Source: Closterium sp. NIES-65 (lineage: Eukaryota > Streptophyta > Zygnematophyceae > Desmidiales > Closteriaceae). From it: DNA of 64,000 bases. The notes beneath the pieces are model-generated. The model was not told the DNA's origin, searched no databases, and was given only the letters and a program-made list of their open reading frames with translations. Shown one piece after another: positions 11,561-22,902 of this stretch. The translations under genes and the position numbers were made by a program. Location of the stretch: assembly GCA_948144175.1 (NCBI GenBank), contig CANXME010002589.1, forward strand, positions 62,001 to 126,000, written 5' to 3'. The number at the start of each line of letters is the position of its first letter. Position 1 is the stretch's first letter.

Positions 11561-12698
11561 ATGGCTTCACGAGATGCAGCTTGTGATTTTCCCTTTCACC
11601 CGATTTCAATGCCTTTCCCATTTGGCGGAGCGTGGCTAGACGTCAGTGAGGAACACGCTAATAAGCTTAAACCCGGAGAATGGGTGACCGGAATCGTCAT
11701 CGACTGGCTGGGAGTGTGAGTTATGAGTTTAATTTCGTGAGAAGCCAAAGTAGGACTACTTTGTAGGTCTAAGACGCTTATAATGCGTTATGTTTCAACA
11801 ACCACAGGATGCTTCAATATGAGCACGGTCGCGACAACAAGATGTGGCTGTACAGTGGATCCTACTTCTGGAACTACGCTGGAAGGGACATTGCGAAGCG
11901 GGGTAACGCCCATCTTTTTGGGCTGGGGATATTCGACTACAACTATATTCTCGTCCCGATCAACAGCGAGTGGGTGTCAATCGCTTGAATTCCAGTCATT
12001 ATTTCGATCAACGACTATTTCTGACAGATACTCGCTCATCGCTTGTTGTAGGTATCATTGGAGCTTGGTCGTCATTGAGATAATCCCCAAACCAGATGAG
12101 AACATACCCATGACCTGCGTTCTCTGGCATGCGGATTCGTACGGATCCCACGAATCCGTGGACGCGCCTTTGCGAAGGTACTGTCAGAGGACGTCATGGG
12201 TGTGCATTCTATCGTAGAAGCCCGATCTCTAATCTTCCATTTGTGCTCCGTCATTCAGGTACTTAAGAAACGAGGTTATGAGGGTCTCAACTTGGATCCT
12301 TGATTCGGACGCAGATGCTTGGGCTGCGAGCATCCCTCTGCGCGTCGTCAAGGTGACCTCTGATCCCGTTGTCTTAAATGCCAGCTCTCAATCAACGACC
12401 CACCTTTTGACAGCCACGTGCATGTGCGAATGTGTGTTGACAGATTCCGTCGCAGACTAATGAGAATGACTGCGGTGTGTTCACGATGCGCGTGATGCAC
12501 ACACTTGTTGAAAACAAGTTCCATAACCTGGGTGCGTGTAAGCTTGTTGGTACACCGAGTAAGTGGCGCCGTCAGTACCTTCGCGACCTGAAGAAGTGGT
12601 CTGTCTTCTTCCTCGAAAATGCGTTGAACCAACCTCGAAACCAGGAGGAGGAGGTGGATGAGGAGGATGAGAAGGTGCAGGCGGATGTAGTGGAGTAG
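11561..12698 (+). CDS. Ulp1-type (C48) cysteine protease, five exons
   Basis: Exons: 11,561-11,715; 11,808-11,969; 12,052-12,177; 12,259-12,352; 12,444-12,698. They total 792 nt, in phase throughout, 263 aa. The fold order of Ulp1/SENP SUMO-processing proteases is visible: LKPGEWVTGIVIDW, then LVPINSE followed by HWSLVVIE (H108), LWHADSYGSHE (D134), and PSQTNENDCGVF (Q183, C189). This is the complete His-Asp-Gln-Cys set. A short acidic tail (EEEVDEEDEK) ends the protein. Ulp1-like genes are known cargo of several eukaryotic DNA transposon groups. Here it would cleave SUMO or a SUMO-like peptide, or process an element protein; the substrate is inference. The N-terminus is uncertain because further upstream exons are possible. 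In element B only the last exon survives (62,618-62,827). Confidence 0.8.
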
Positions 12699-12734
12699 GT
12701 GGAGGAGGAGTAGGAGGAAGAGGTGGAGGAGGAG

Positions 12735-13195
12735 GAAGAGGAGGCATGTGAAGCACGTGGGGCATGAATGGCGTGTGAGGTGTTTGAGGCATGTGATGCA
12801 TCGAGCCGGCATGTGAGGCATACGAGGTATACGAGGCATGAGAGGCAGAGCTCATGTGAGGAACATGATGCACGACGGGACATGTGAGGCACGTGAGGCA
12901 TGCGAGGCACGTGAGGCATGAGTGGCATGTGGGGCATTGTGCTGACATGTGATGCATGTGAGGCATACGAGGCATGGGAGGCGGAGCTCAGGTGACTCCC
13001 GTGAGGCACGTGTGGCATGTGAGGCACGTGATAAATCTGAGGCACGTGAGGCATGTGAGGCACGTGAGGCATGAGTGGCATGTGTGGCATCGGGTGAGGT
13101 ATCGTGGTGGCATGTATTCATGTGAGGCGTGTGAGGCACGTGAGGCATGTGAGGCATGTGTGGCACTTGCGGCACGTGATGTCGGTATGAGAGGC
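12735..13195. repeat. 9/18-bp minisatellite
   Basis: GTGAGGCATGTGAGGCACGT-like units repeat irregularly just after the Ulp1 stop. Because the period is near a multiple of 9, open His/Met/Pro-rich frames appear on the minus strand; I regard these as compositional. Confidence 0.85.
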
Positions 13196-13199
13196 GCAC

Positions 13200-13368
13200 C
13201 TTGTTATTGATGATGACCCAGCAGTCAACTCTCTTGTTAAGCCTCGCTACCTCCTCCTTGTATACACCTTGGTTTCTTAGGCAGCCTGTCAGTGGGATGA
13301 ACTTGTCGATAAAGTATGGATAAACGGGCAGGAGATATGGCAGATGAATAATGTCCGGCGAATGTGGT
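13200..13368 (-). other. Possible orphan coding exon
   Basis: The minus strand is open and looks coding: HLPYLLPVYPYFIDKF followed by LNKRVDCWVIINNK, with a possible AG acceptor at about 13,369 and a GTGCGC donor after 13,200. It lies antisense between Ulp1 and the unknown-family gene. I see no matching sequence in the equivalent part of element B (61,000-62,600) and no partner exons nearby. It could be a gene relic or chance. Confidence 0.25.
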
Positions 13369-13394
13369 CTTGTGGACCAACTGGATAGAGAACA

Positions 13395-13735
13395 AGGAGG
13401 TGTAGAGGACGGAGAGGTGCTGAGAACGGAGAGGTGCAGAGAAACGAGAGGTGTAGAGGACGGAGAGGTGCAGAGAACGGAGAGGTGCAGAGAACGGAGA
13501 GGTGCAGAGAATGGAGAGGTGCAAAGAACGGAGAGGTGCAGCGGACGGAGAGGTGCAGAGGACGGAGGAGAGGGGCAGAGAACGGAGAGGTGCAGGGAAC
13601 GGAGAGGTGCAGGGAAGGGAGAGGTTTAGCGAATGGAGAGGTGCAGTGGACTGGGTGAGGTAGTGAACAAAGAGTTGCAGAGGTTGTAGAGGTGCAGATT
13701 ACGGAGAGGTGCACATAATGGAAAGTGGACTTGGT
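13395..13735. repeat. 17-bp minisatellite
   Basis: Unit GGAGAGGTGCAGAGAAC, about 19 copies, some degenerate, between Ulp1 and the unknown-family gene. Confidence 0.93.
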
Positions 13736-13739
13736 CATT

Positions 13740-15250
13740 GCACTCAGCCATAGTACATTGACCTTGTCCCAGTGACTAGCTTTGCAAAAGGCAACTGGCT
13801 TGCATGTGCTGTTTTGCCAGGGAGATCAACAACTGTCTCAGCTGCATGTAACCACGTGTCTTCATGCTATTCTTCAGTAATGAAAATCACACGTCTATAC
13901 ATGAAGATAATCACAACCCATAGTAAACTGTAACGGTGAATTTGACAGGATTGCTTGGCTGTTCAAAATTTAAGCTACGGTGCATAGAGCAGAGATTTTA
14001 ATCGATTAACGACATCACTGTGTGCATCCTACTGATTTGTGTTGGTTATTTGTTAATGTTACGTGTGCAATTGAGTGAACGAACGAGAATTGCACTATCG
14101 AAGCAAGAGTACAATGAGCGAAGGCATGAGCGAAGGATTATATAGTGAAACAATAGTGGTAACGGTACTGGACTGTGGTTGTCGCGCGACGAGCCTGGGA
14201 CTGAGGTTGGGAAAGTGTCGAAGCGTAGGCCCGGAGCGCGGGTTACCAGCCGAGCCGTGAGGTCGGGATGCGATGTGCGAAAAGGGCGGGATGATGAATG
14301 ATGCGATGGTCGCGAGTGGTAACGGTGCTGACTGAGGTGCTACAGTGATGTACGCGTTGAGCAGGGACGCGAAGTAAGGAAAAGGGAATTTCCTTACAGT
14401 TAAAAACCAGTGTGTCCCCATGGAATATAAAGGCAGGACTGGACTCTATGAACCAATTGAGCGGATTTCCATGACGATTATACACCCAATTTCGAACAGG
14501 GTAGTACATGCCAATACTGTAGCATAGCGAGACTAGGCGTTTATACGCGCTGGAAATTCGGATGCGCCTCACACCCCACGCCTACGACACCTGCGCTCAT
14601 CACACCACTGAGCCGTTGCGACCGTGTCGCAATCGCTGTGCGGCGACTCACGTCGCCGCGATTTCAGGTGTTCCCTTGCACAATCACGCTGTGTCGACCT
14701 GTTGTACGTGGCTGCACGACGTTGTGCGACCACGAGCCCACCTTCCCTCTCTCGTGTAGTTCGCTGAGTAGTCGCAGCTGCTCATCGGGCATGGTACGTG
14801 ACTATTGTGATAATATACGTGCGGCACCTGTCGCGTTGCCTGTAATTCAGCAACACGAGGGAGTCGGGCAGCTCAAACTCTCACTCGTTGCCGCTGGTTT
14901 ATTTATCATAGGCCGTCCCTTTCGCACTTAGCGGCAAAACAATCAGCAGCGCGCCGTAGGTATCCAACGGACCATACAGTCAGTGGCGCGAACACGAGTG
15001 CAGTTTCTGGAAACCTGGCCAAAGCGTCATTACCTGTGACCGTGACCGTCTAGCTTCTTCCCATCTACAGTAACAGCCCATGTACCTGTGCTCTGGAGAG
15101 GCGGTGGATCTCGAAGGACCATCGTGCTTCTCTAAACCGCATGTTCAAACCCTCATCAGCCTGGTGCTGCTCATACGTGGTGGTTGGATCACGTACACCT
15201 GCTCCACCACCGTGTCTGGTACTCGGACCTCAGCAACCAACTGACATTTA
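13740..15250. other. Spacer upstream of the unknown-family gene
   Basis: Unique, moderately AT-rich sequence to about 14,050, then mixed. No coding exon is supported. It contains a perfect 8-bp hairpin at 14,640-14,659 (GCGGCGAC, loop TCAC, GTCGCCGC). It probably includes the promoter of the gene starting at 15,251, but I can name no element. Confidence 0.5.
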
Positions 15251-18200
15251 ATGCTAGTATCCGCTGGTGAGTCAAGTCACTATCTAATTCCTAACTTCCG
15301 TAACACGCCCGTCATGGGTGTGAACCTAGATCCAACAGTTCAAGCTCAAACCCTTAATGCGCAAGTAGGGGTTGTTGAGTTGCCTAGTTCTACCAAATCG
15401 CCAGATGAGAAGAGATATATGGAGGTAGTCACACCAGAGAAAACGGCCCAAGTCGTCAACGAGTATCGTAGGAGACATCCGTCCAAAGCTTGCAACAACA
15501 GCAAGTCAGGGGGCGATTCTTCATCTGAAAACGACTCCAGCCGTGACGGCGATGTGGAGTCATACGCAAACAAGGCTATTTCATCGCCCCCGAAACGGAG
15601 GGAACGGCGTATCAAGAAGTTGGAAGAATGCAACCCCAAAATAGGCCAGAAAGGTACGTGTTCACCGGATCCCACCAGCAATTATATGGCTCCTTGCGTA
15701 ATTTCTGGGATGCCTATAGGTTGTTACCGCGTATCCCGCTTACGTCACATGTGACTACTCATTTTTCTCTTTTTATGCTTTTCACAGCCGGGTCAGAAGA
15801 GAAGGGTCACTGCCGTCCGAGAGCAAAGCGCAGGAAGGGGAGGAGTGCGGTGGAGAGGGGCAGTTCTTTCCATCGTCAGGATAAGGTGGCATTGGCCGGT
15901 GGCGACGACGTGCTACAGTCTGGGCCTGCCAAAGACGGGGAGGGTAAGGGACGAGGGGCTGTAGGCGCTAAGGGCGACAGTGATGGGGAGCGCAAGGGAC
16001 GAGGGGCTGTAGGCGCTAAGGGCGACAGTGATGGGGAGCGCAAGGGACGAGGGGCTGTAGGCGCTAAGGGCGACAGTGATGGGGAGCGTAAGGGACGAGG
16101 GGCTGTAGGCGCTAAGGGCGACAGTGATGGGGAGCGTAAGGGACGAGGGGCTGTAGGCGCTAAGGGCGACAGTGATGGGGAGCGTAAGGGACGAGGGGCT
16201 GTAGGCGCTAAGGGCGACAGTGATGGGGAGCGTAAGGGACGAGGGGCTGTAGGCGCTAAGGGCGACAGTGATGGGGAGCGTAAGGGACGAGGGGCTGTAG
16301 GCGCTAAGGGCGACAGTGATGGGGAGCGTAAGGGACGAGGGGCTGTAAGCACTAAGGGCGACAGTGATGGGGAGCGTAAGGGACGAGGGGCTGTAAGCAC
16401 TAAGGGCGACAGTGATAGGGAGCGTAAGGGATGAGGGGCTGTAAGCACTAAGGGCGACAGTGATGGGGAGCGTAAGGGACGAGGGGCTGAAGTCACGTAC
16501 AAGCGGCGCAAGGTGGTTGACACGGGCGGTCACGACAGAAAAATGAGGAAGGCTCGCCAGGGACGGAAACGGTACGCTTCACCCAGATCGTCGTCCGGTT
16601 CCGAGGAGGGATCCAGCGACGGGGAATCTGGTAGTTCATCTGGCAGCGAATATGGGGACGAGGAGGAGGAGGAGGAGGAGGAGGAGGAGGAGGAGGAGGA
16701 GGAGGAGGAGAGTGAGGACCAAGATCTGGAGCCGGAAAGCGAGGAGGCGGATGAGGTGCGTCCCAAGAGAAAGGGGCGTGATCGGAAGGCCAAGAAGGGC
16801 ATTCCTAAGAGGAACCGTGACAAGGGTCGGGACAAGGGCCGTAAGGGGCGCGACAGTCGTGGGAAATCGCATGGCAACAACGGTCGCCGGCGTGTGGTTT
16901 CCCAGGTTGTCCGTGTGCGCCCCAAAGTGAAGCCCGAGCCTGAATTCTATGCGGAGATGGGAGTGAAAGCAACTGCTGCTCCTACTGGATATCTTGATCG
17001 TAAAGACCAGACCCGAAGGAGGCGTGACGATCGCGAGGACCCTTATGCTGCTCTCAGAGGGCCATCGCTAAATGCTGGGAAAGGAGCAGACCCGTTGCCT
17101 ACAGGGTCATGGCGTCATAACAAGGAGGGAAAAGACCCACTTGCGAAGCGTCTCGAGACACGGGATTCACCGGATCTTGATAAAGACGACTTTAAGCCCA
17201 AACGGTACGCTGACCCAACGGCCGCAGCAGCAAACGACGGTGTGGCAGGTGGGATGTGGGCAAACACATTGGGTGATTGTGGCGGAGTTATGGCTGGCTC
17301 TCCGTACGATGAACGTGACGAAAGGGGCGACGACTACACCTGGAAAAGGGATCCACACACGAACGAGGGGAGGGGTGAGAGCATGTGCACGCCCGGTGCA
17401 TCTGGTCGTCTCAATCCGGCTCGCCCCAAGACGGTGGAGCAGCTCACGCGAGAGCTTGAGCTAGCAAACAGCGAACTAGCAACCCTCAAGGCAAAACCAG
17501 CTTGCAATGGCGTCAAAAACCGCGGACCCCCTTCCCAAGTTCCTCCTCTGGCACCTTTGGCGAGCGACCCATCATCTGGGGGCCTCAGTCCCGAGGTAGC
17601 TGATGAGAGCACCCCGACAGAGGGCCAGCCCATTCGGCGCAGGCATGGAATGCCCACTCTCGAGAAACTGAGGGTGAGTGTGAGGGGCACTCTGCGTTGC
17701 TTTCATGCTCATTCGTAACCCCCTGCTAGCATCTTGCTATTCATGCTCATGTTAACCCCCCTTGCTAGCCCCACATTGTCCAGCATGTCGTTCCAAACCC
17801 CCTCTGCCTGCACTACGTCTGTTCTTGCTCATTCGTAACCCCCTTGCCAGCCCCACATTGTCATGGTTGTTAATTATAACCCCCTCTGCCTGCCCCACAT
17901 TTGATATGCTTGCCCCTCGCCACTGATTTCTTCTTGCCCTACCATCCCGTCCATTGTAGCTTCATTTTGTTGAGGCGCGGGACCGGATGTGCATGGAAGC
18001 GCCGGACCATGCGGTTGACTGGTACCCATCATTTGAACAGCGACTACAGGTTCTGTATGGCGTCATCAGTGAGACCCACATCATTTCTTACATGCAGCTG
18101 AAAGAGACAATGAAGGATCAGAACGTCGTTGCCGTCTTTAAACATGTGTGGACAGCATGGAAGAATGAACGGGGATTTCAAGTCAAGCGCGGTGTGCTCG

Positions 18201-21200
18201 AGAAGTTTGGAGTGAAGGTGGAGGGACTGCGTGCATCGCAGATCAAGCTGAGCACGAAGAGGAAGTGGAGGTTGTGGCGAAAATACAAACCGAGTGAGTC
18301 TTGACAATCAGCTATCCCGCTGCAACTACGTTGGTTTCGTCGCGTTGCTCATTCCCTTTGTCTTTTCAGATAGCACTTTTATTTCCTAAACCTGGCCCCA
18401 TCATGTCATGGTCACAAACCCGTCTGCCCTGCATTCCCCACCGCAGGTTCCTCGCCCAAACCCCTCTGCCCTGCCTGGCCCACCTCAGGATCGTAAACCC
18501 AAACTCTTCTGCCCTGCCTGCCCCACCTCAGGATCCTCACCCAAACCCCTCTGCCCTGCCTGCCCCACCTCAGGATCCTCACTCAAACCCCTCTGCCCTG
18601 CCTGCCCCACCTCAGGATCCTAAACCCAAACCCCTCTGCCCTGCCTGCCCCACCTCAGGATCCTCACCCAAACCCCTCTGCCCTGCCTGCCCCACCTCAG
18701 GATCCTCACCCAAACCCCTCTGCCCTGCCTGCCCCACCTCAGGATCCTAAACCCCAACCCCTCTGCCCTGCCTGCCCCACCTCAGGATCCTCACTCAAAC
18801 CCCTCTGCCCTGCCTGCCCCACCTCAGGATCCTCACTCAAACCCCTCTGCCCTGCCTGCCCCACCTCAGGATCCTCACCCAAACCCCTCTGCCCTGCCTG
18901 CCCCACCTCAGGATCCTAAACCCAAACCCCTCTGCCCTGCCTGCCCCACCTCAGGATCCTAAACCCAAACCCCTCTGCCCTGCCTGCCCCACCTCAGGAT
19001 CCTCACCCACTCTGCCCTGCCTGCCCCACCTCAGGACCCTAAACCCAAACCCCTCTGCCCTGCCTGCCCCACCTCAGGATCCTCACCCAAACCCCTCTGT
19101 CCTGCCTGCCCCACTACTTGGACCCTAACCCCCAGCCCCTCTGCCCTGCCTGCCCCACCTCAGGATCCTAAACCCAAACCCCTCTGCCCTGCCTGCCCCA
19201 CCTCAGGATCCTCACCCAAACCCCTCTGCCCTGCCTGCCCCACCTCAGGATCCTAAACCCAAACCCCTCTGCCCTGCCTGCCCCACCTCAGGATCCTCAC
19301 CCAAACCCCTCTGCCCTGCCTGCCCCACCTCAGGACCCTAAACCCAAACCCCTCTGCCCTGCCTGCCCCACCTCAGGATCCTCACCCAAACCCCTCTGCC
19401 CTGCCTGCCCCACCTCAGGATCCTAAACACAAACCCCTCTGCCCTGCCTGCCCCACCTCAGGATCCTAAACCCAAACCCCTCTGCCCTGCCTGCCCCACC
19501 TCAGGATCCTCACCCAAACCCATCTGCCCTGCCTGCCCCACCTCAGGATCCTAAACCCAAACCCCTCTGCCCTGCCTGCCCCACCTCAGGATCCTCACCC
19601 AAACCCCTCTGCCCTGCCTGCCCCACCTCAGGACCCTAAACCCAAACCCCTCTGCCCTGCCTGCCCCACCTCAGGATCCTCACCCAAACCCCTCTGCCCT
19701 GCCTGCCCCACCTCAGGACCCTAAACCCAAACCCCTCTGCCCTGCCTGCCCCACCTCAGGATCCTCACCCAAACCCCTCTGCCCTGCCTGCCCCACCTCA
19801 GGACCCTAAACCCAAACCCCTCTGCCCTGCCTGCCCCACCTCAGGATCCTCACCCAAACCCCTCTGCCCTGCCTGCCCCACCTCAGGTTCCTCGCCCAAA
19901 CCCCTCTGCCCTGCCTGCCCCACCTCAGGATCCTCACCCAAACCCCTCTGCCCTGCCTGCCCCACCTCAGGATCCTAAACCCAAACCCCTCTGCCCTGCC
20001 TGCCCCACCTCAGGATCCTCACCCAAACCCCTCTGCCCTGCCTGCCCCACCTCAGGATCCTCACCCAAACCCCTCTGCCCTGCCTGCCCCACCTCAGGAT
20101 CCTCACCCAAACCCCTCTGCCCTGCCTGCCCCACCTCAGGATCCTCACCCAAACCCCTCTTCCCTGCCTGCCCCACCTCAGGATCCTAAACCCAAACCCC
20201 TCTGCCCTGCCTGCCCCACCTCAGGATCCTCACCCAAACCCCTCTGCCCTGCCTGCCCCACCTCAGGATCCTAAACCCGAACCCCTCTGCCCTGCCTGCC
20301 CCACCCCAGGATCCTCACCCAAACCCCTCTGCCCGGCCTGCCCCTTCTTACGATGCCCAAACATACCTCCAAACACTGCCTGCCCCACTACTTGATGATA
20401 AAACATACCCCGTGCTTCCCCACATGGTTGTGCCTCCTTGTAGGAGGGAATGAGCGGGTCAGCTCGTGGGGGAACGACAGATCCGGGCTCCCTTTTGCCA
20501 ACGCCCGGTTTGTGGATGCGGTGAAGGCATCATTTCGGGATTACGCTGTTGGGCGCAGGCTGGCCCTAAAGACGTACCACATAGCCTGGTCACTCATGGT
20601 GGTGAGACTGGTTTTGTAAATCACATGTACTTGCCCTAATGCTCAATCTTTTCTATTGCACGTGAACGACTTGGGACCCTTGGGGGCTAACACCGGTAAC
20701 ATGCAACTCTGCCTTGCTGCTGGTCCCTGTAATCCAAACCCGTTTCAGATTGATCAAGGCTTGGCGCGCTTCAAGGAGACCGACATGAACCTGCCGAACT
20801 CCCACAGGAAAAACACTAGATGGATGAGGAGTTTGACTCGGGGGGTGCGGAGGATTGTAAGGGATCACTTTACACGCCACACCCCCGTGTACAACGCAGA
20901 GTTGCAGGGCTTCAAGTGGGGCACGCGTGGGCTCTATGTACATGAGTCCGGGTTTCAGGCGTTCCGGGGGACGGCTCAGGCTGATAACGAGGAGGAGGAG
21001 GAGGAGGAGGAGGAGGAGCAAGAGGATTTCAGTGAGAAGGAGGAGGAGGAGGAGGAGCAAGAGGAGGAGGAGCAAGAGGAGGAAGAGGAGGAAGAGGAGG
21101 AGGAGGATGAGGATGAGGAGGATGAGGAGGAGGATGAAGAGGAGGAAGAGGAAGAGGAGGATGATGAGCAGGGGGGGAAGGAGTTGAGAGGGAGCAGAAG

Positions 21201-21243
21201 GCACAAGAGAGGCAAAAACATGGGTGGCAGGAGGGGAAAGTGA
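15251..21243 (+). CDS. Transposon-borne acidic protein of unknown family, one in-frame stop
   Basis: Exons: 15,251-15,653; 15,788-17,673; 17,960-18,293; 20,444-20,601; 20,749-21,243. They total 3,276 nt (1,092 codons), in phase, except for one TGA at 16,432-16,434 (codon 350) where a repeat unit has TGA for CGA. Parts in order: Ser/Asp-rich N-terminus with EYRRRHP; a 48-bp (16-residue) K/G/D/E repeat; SSGSE acidic block; basic RKAKKG stretch; DPYAAL; a short coiled coil (VEQLTRELELANSELATLK); RRRHGMP. Then come conserved exons 3-5: RMCMEA, WKNERGF, LKTYHIAW, NSHRKNTRW, GFKWG and VHESGF, and a long poly-Glu tail. All five exon boundaries match the gene at 56,979-60,975, which lacks the tail. 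I recognise no known family. Nuclear DNA- or chromatin-associated function is suggested only by composition. An alternative start is 15,314. The stop makes this copy broken unless it is an assembly error. Confidence 0.75.
15945..16490 (+). repeat. 48-bp in-frame coding minisatellite
   Basis: Eleven copies of a 16-residue unit (KGRGAVGAKGDSDGER). The first eight are nearly identical; later ones read GAVSTKG. The start of the eleventh carries the TGA stop. It lies in exon 2 of the unknown-family gene. Confidence 0.95.
16659..16709 (+). repeat. GAG trinucleotide run (poly-Glu)
   Basis: Near-perfect (GAG)n encoding about 17 Glu residues inside exon 2 of the unknown-family gene. Confidence 0.9.
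18415..20350. repeat. 42-bp satellite filling intron 3 of the unknown-family gene
   Basis: About 45 copies of a 42-bp unit containing CCTCTGCCCTGCCTGCCCC and CTCAGGATCCT, alternating between a TCACCCAAACC and a TAAACCCAAACC variant. It makes this intron about 2.15 kb, against 183 bp at the same position in element B. Confidence 0.96.
20991..21170 (+). repeat. GAG/GAA/GAT coding low-complexity tract
   Basis: Encodes a Glu/Asp-rich C-terminal tail of about 60 residues in the last exon. The paralogue at 56,979 ends soon after the same VHESGF motif and lacks this tail, so the tail grew by trinucleotide expansion. Confidence 0.9.
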
Positions 21244-21414
21244 TGTGCAGGCGGACAAGGGGGCAAGCAGGACGGGTGGCAGTGGAGGAAGTTGGAGAGG
21301 CATCGGGTGAGGCAGGAGGGTATCGGTTAACGGGGAGAGCAGGGGCGTTTAACGGGTATGGATAAAGGAAAGGCATCAGGATAGGCAACAAGGGTAAGAA
21401 GCCGAGAGTCAACA

Positions 21415-21965
21415 AGGAAAGGCAGCAGGGGAGGCAACATAGAAAGGCACCACGGGAGGCAACAGGGAGAGGGAGCAGGGAAGGCAACATAGAATGACAG
21501 CAGGGGAGGCAACAGAGAAAGGCACCACGGGAGGCAACAGGGAGAGGGAGCAGGGAAGGCAACATAGAATGACAGCAGGGGAGGCAACAGAGAGGCAGAA
21601 TGGGAGGCAACATAGAATGGCAGCAGGGGAGGCAACAAAGGGAGGCAGCAGGGGAGGCAACATTAAATAGCAGCAGGGTAGGCAACAGAGAGAGGGAGTA
21701 GGGGAGGCAACATAGAATGGCAGCAGGCGAGACAACAGAGAGAGGCAGCATGGGAGGCAACATAGAATGGCAGCAGGGGAGGCAACAAAGGGGCAGGGGA
21801 GGCAACAAAGGGAGGCGGTAGGGGAGGCAACATTGAACAGCAGCAGGGTAGGCAACAGAGAGAGGCAGCATGGGAGGCAACTAGAATGGCAGCAGGGGAG
21901 ACAACAAAGGGAGGCAGCTTGGGAGGCAACATTGAATGGCAGCAGGGGGGAGGCAACATCCCGTG
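21415..21965. repeat. ~25-bp minisatellite 3' of the unknown-family gene
   Basis: GGCAACATAGAATGGCAGCA-type units alternating with GGCAACAGAGAGAGGCAGCA variants, with visible multi-unit duplication around 21,430-21,600. It lies between the stop codon and the right end of element A. A looser GGCAGCA-rich region continues to about 22,200. Confidence 0.9.
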
Positions 21966-22689
21966 GCAGTAGGGGAGGAGTGCATATTTAATATGCGACC
22001 GTTTTGCAGGTTGCCTGGGTGGCGGAGGAGCAGTGGAGGCAGCATGTGAGGCAGTAGTGGAGGAGCAGTGGAGGCAGCATGAGTAGCATCAGGGGGGGGA
22101 GGCCGGGAGGTAAGAGGGGAGTTCCAGGAGAGGCCCAATGTGGAGCAGCAGGAGCAGGCATGAGAGGAGACCGCATAGGGGGCAGCAGCGTGGAGACAGC
22201 AAGGGGACAGGAGTATAAGCAAGAGAGGAGACAGGAAGTGTGTAGCCGTGCAGGTTAGCATTAGATGGAGCAGTATCTGTAGTCAAGAACTCTCTAGGCC
22301 AAGAGCTGGAGAGATGGGGCGGGGCTGCATCCGATGATGGCTTGCGAAGTAGGTAGGAGGATGGTGCAGATTAATCCACCCTAGCAGGACTACGCAACGC
22401 GTGTTTAGGCAGCTGTTTTGTGTGCCAAGCCAACTCTGTAATGAGATTAATAATCATTGAGCAATGCATTCATGATGTGCGTGTACACCTAAGAATGGCT
22501 AATAGACCTTCCATCAAACAACGAGAATCACTTGATAAAGGTTCATATACAATCTTCTTGAACTTTGGTCCTAAGCTCTGCTAAAGAGTATATGAGTGGA
22601 AAGTAATCTCCCTGAACTCTCCGAACGAAGTCTTATACATCTCCGAAGAAACTCAGACAGACCCTAATCTGAAGGTAATACAAACATGT

Positions 22690-22837
22690 CATCACCTGCA
22701 AAGCATTCGACAAAGCATTCGAAAAAATGTTTATACTTTCACCGAAAAGCGTTTTGGCCCCTACGTTTTAAAAGCATTTGAAAATACTTCACCACAACTT
22801 TTTACAATAGGTTTCTGGTCATATGATTTTTGTGATG
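22690..22837 (-). repeat. Right terminal and subterminal repeat of element A
   Basis: Read on the minus strand it starts CATCACAAAAATCATATG and aligns with the left end of element B (53,717-53,870) over about 150 bp. Shared blocks include GTAGGGG, GAAAGTAT and ATGCTTTGCAG. Repeated ATGCTTT motifs look like subterminal transposase-binding repeats; that role is inference. Confidence 0.75.
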
Positions 22838-22902
22838 ATTGCCGTCACCATCCCCTCCTCCTGCTACCTCGTTGGTGCAGCATTGCTGGCACAGCAGCCA
22901 GC

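Larger units (their letters stand above)
2468..22837. mobile_element. Element A: complete ~20-kb Plavaka/KDZ-like DNA transposon
   Basis: The boundaries are inverted copies of a tip starting CATCACAAAAAT, at 2,468 (left) and ending at 22,837 (right). Both are flanked outward by AT, which would fit a 2-bp target duplication or two more bases of inverted repeat. Inside are a minus-strand transposase (2,749-10,617), a plus-strand Ulp1 protease (11,561-12,698) and a plus-strand acidic protein of unknown family (15,251-21,243). The same three genes in the same relative order lie inverted at 53,717-64,000, and that copy's left tip matches the right tip of this one over about 150 bp. Much of the 20.4 kb is minisatellite. 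Family assignment rests on transposase motifs; the ends are read directly from sequence. Confidence 0.75.

Noticed and set aside
18415..20350. Regular repeats that might suggest a CRISPR array
   Set aside because: Head-to-tail 42-bp units without unique spacers, inside an intron of a eukaryotic gene.
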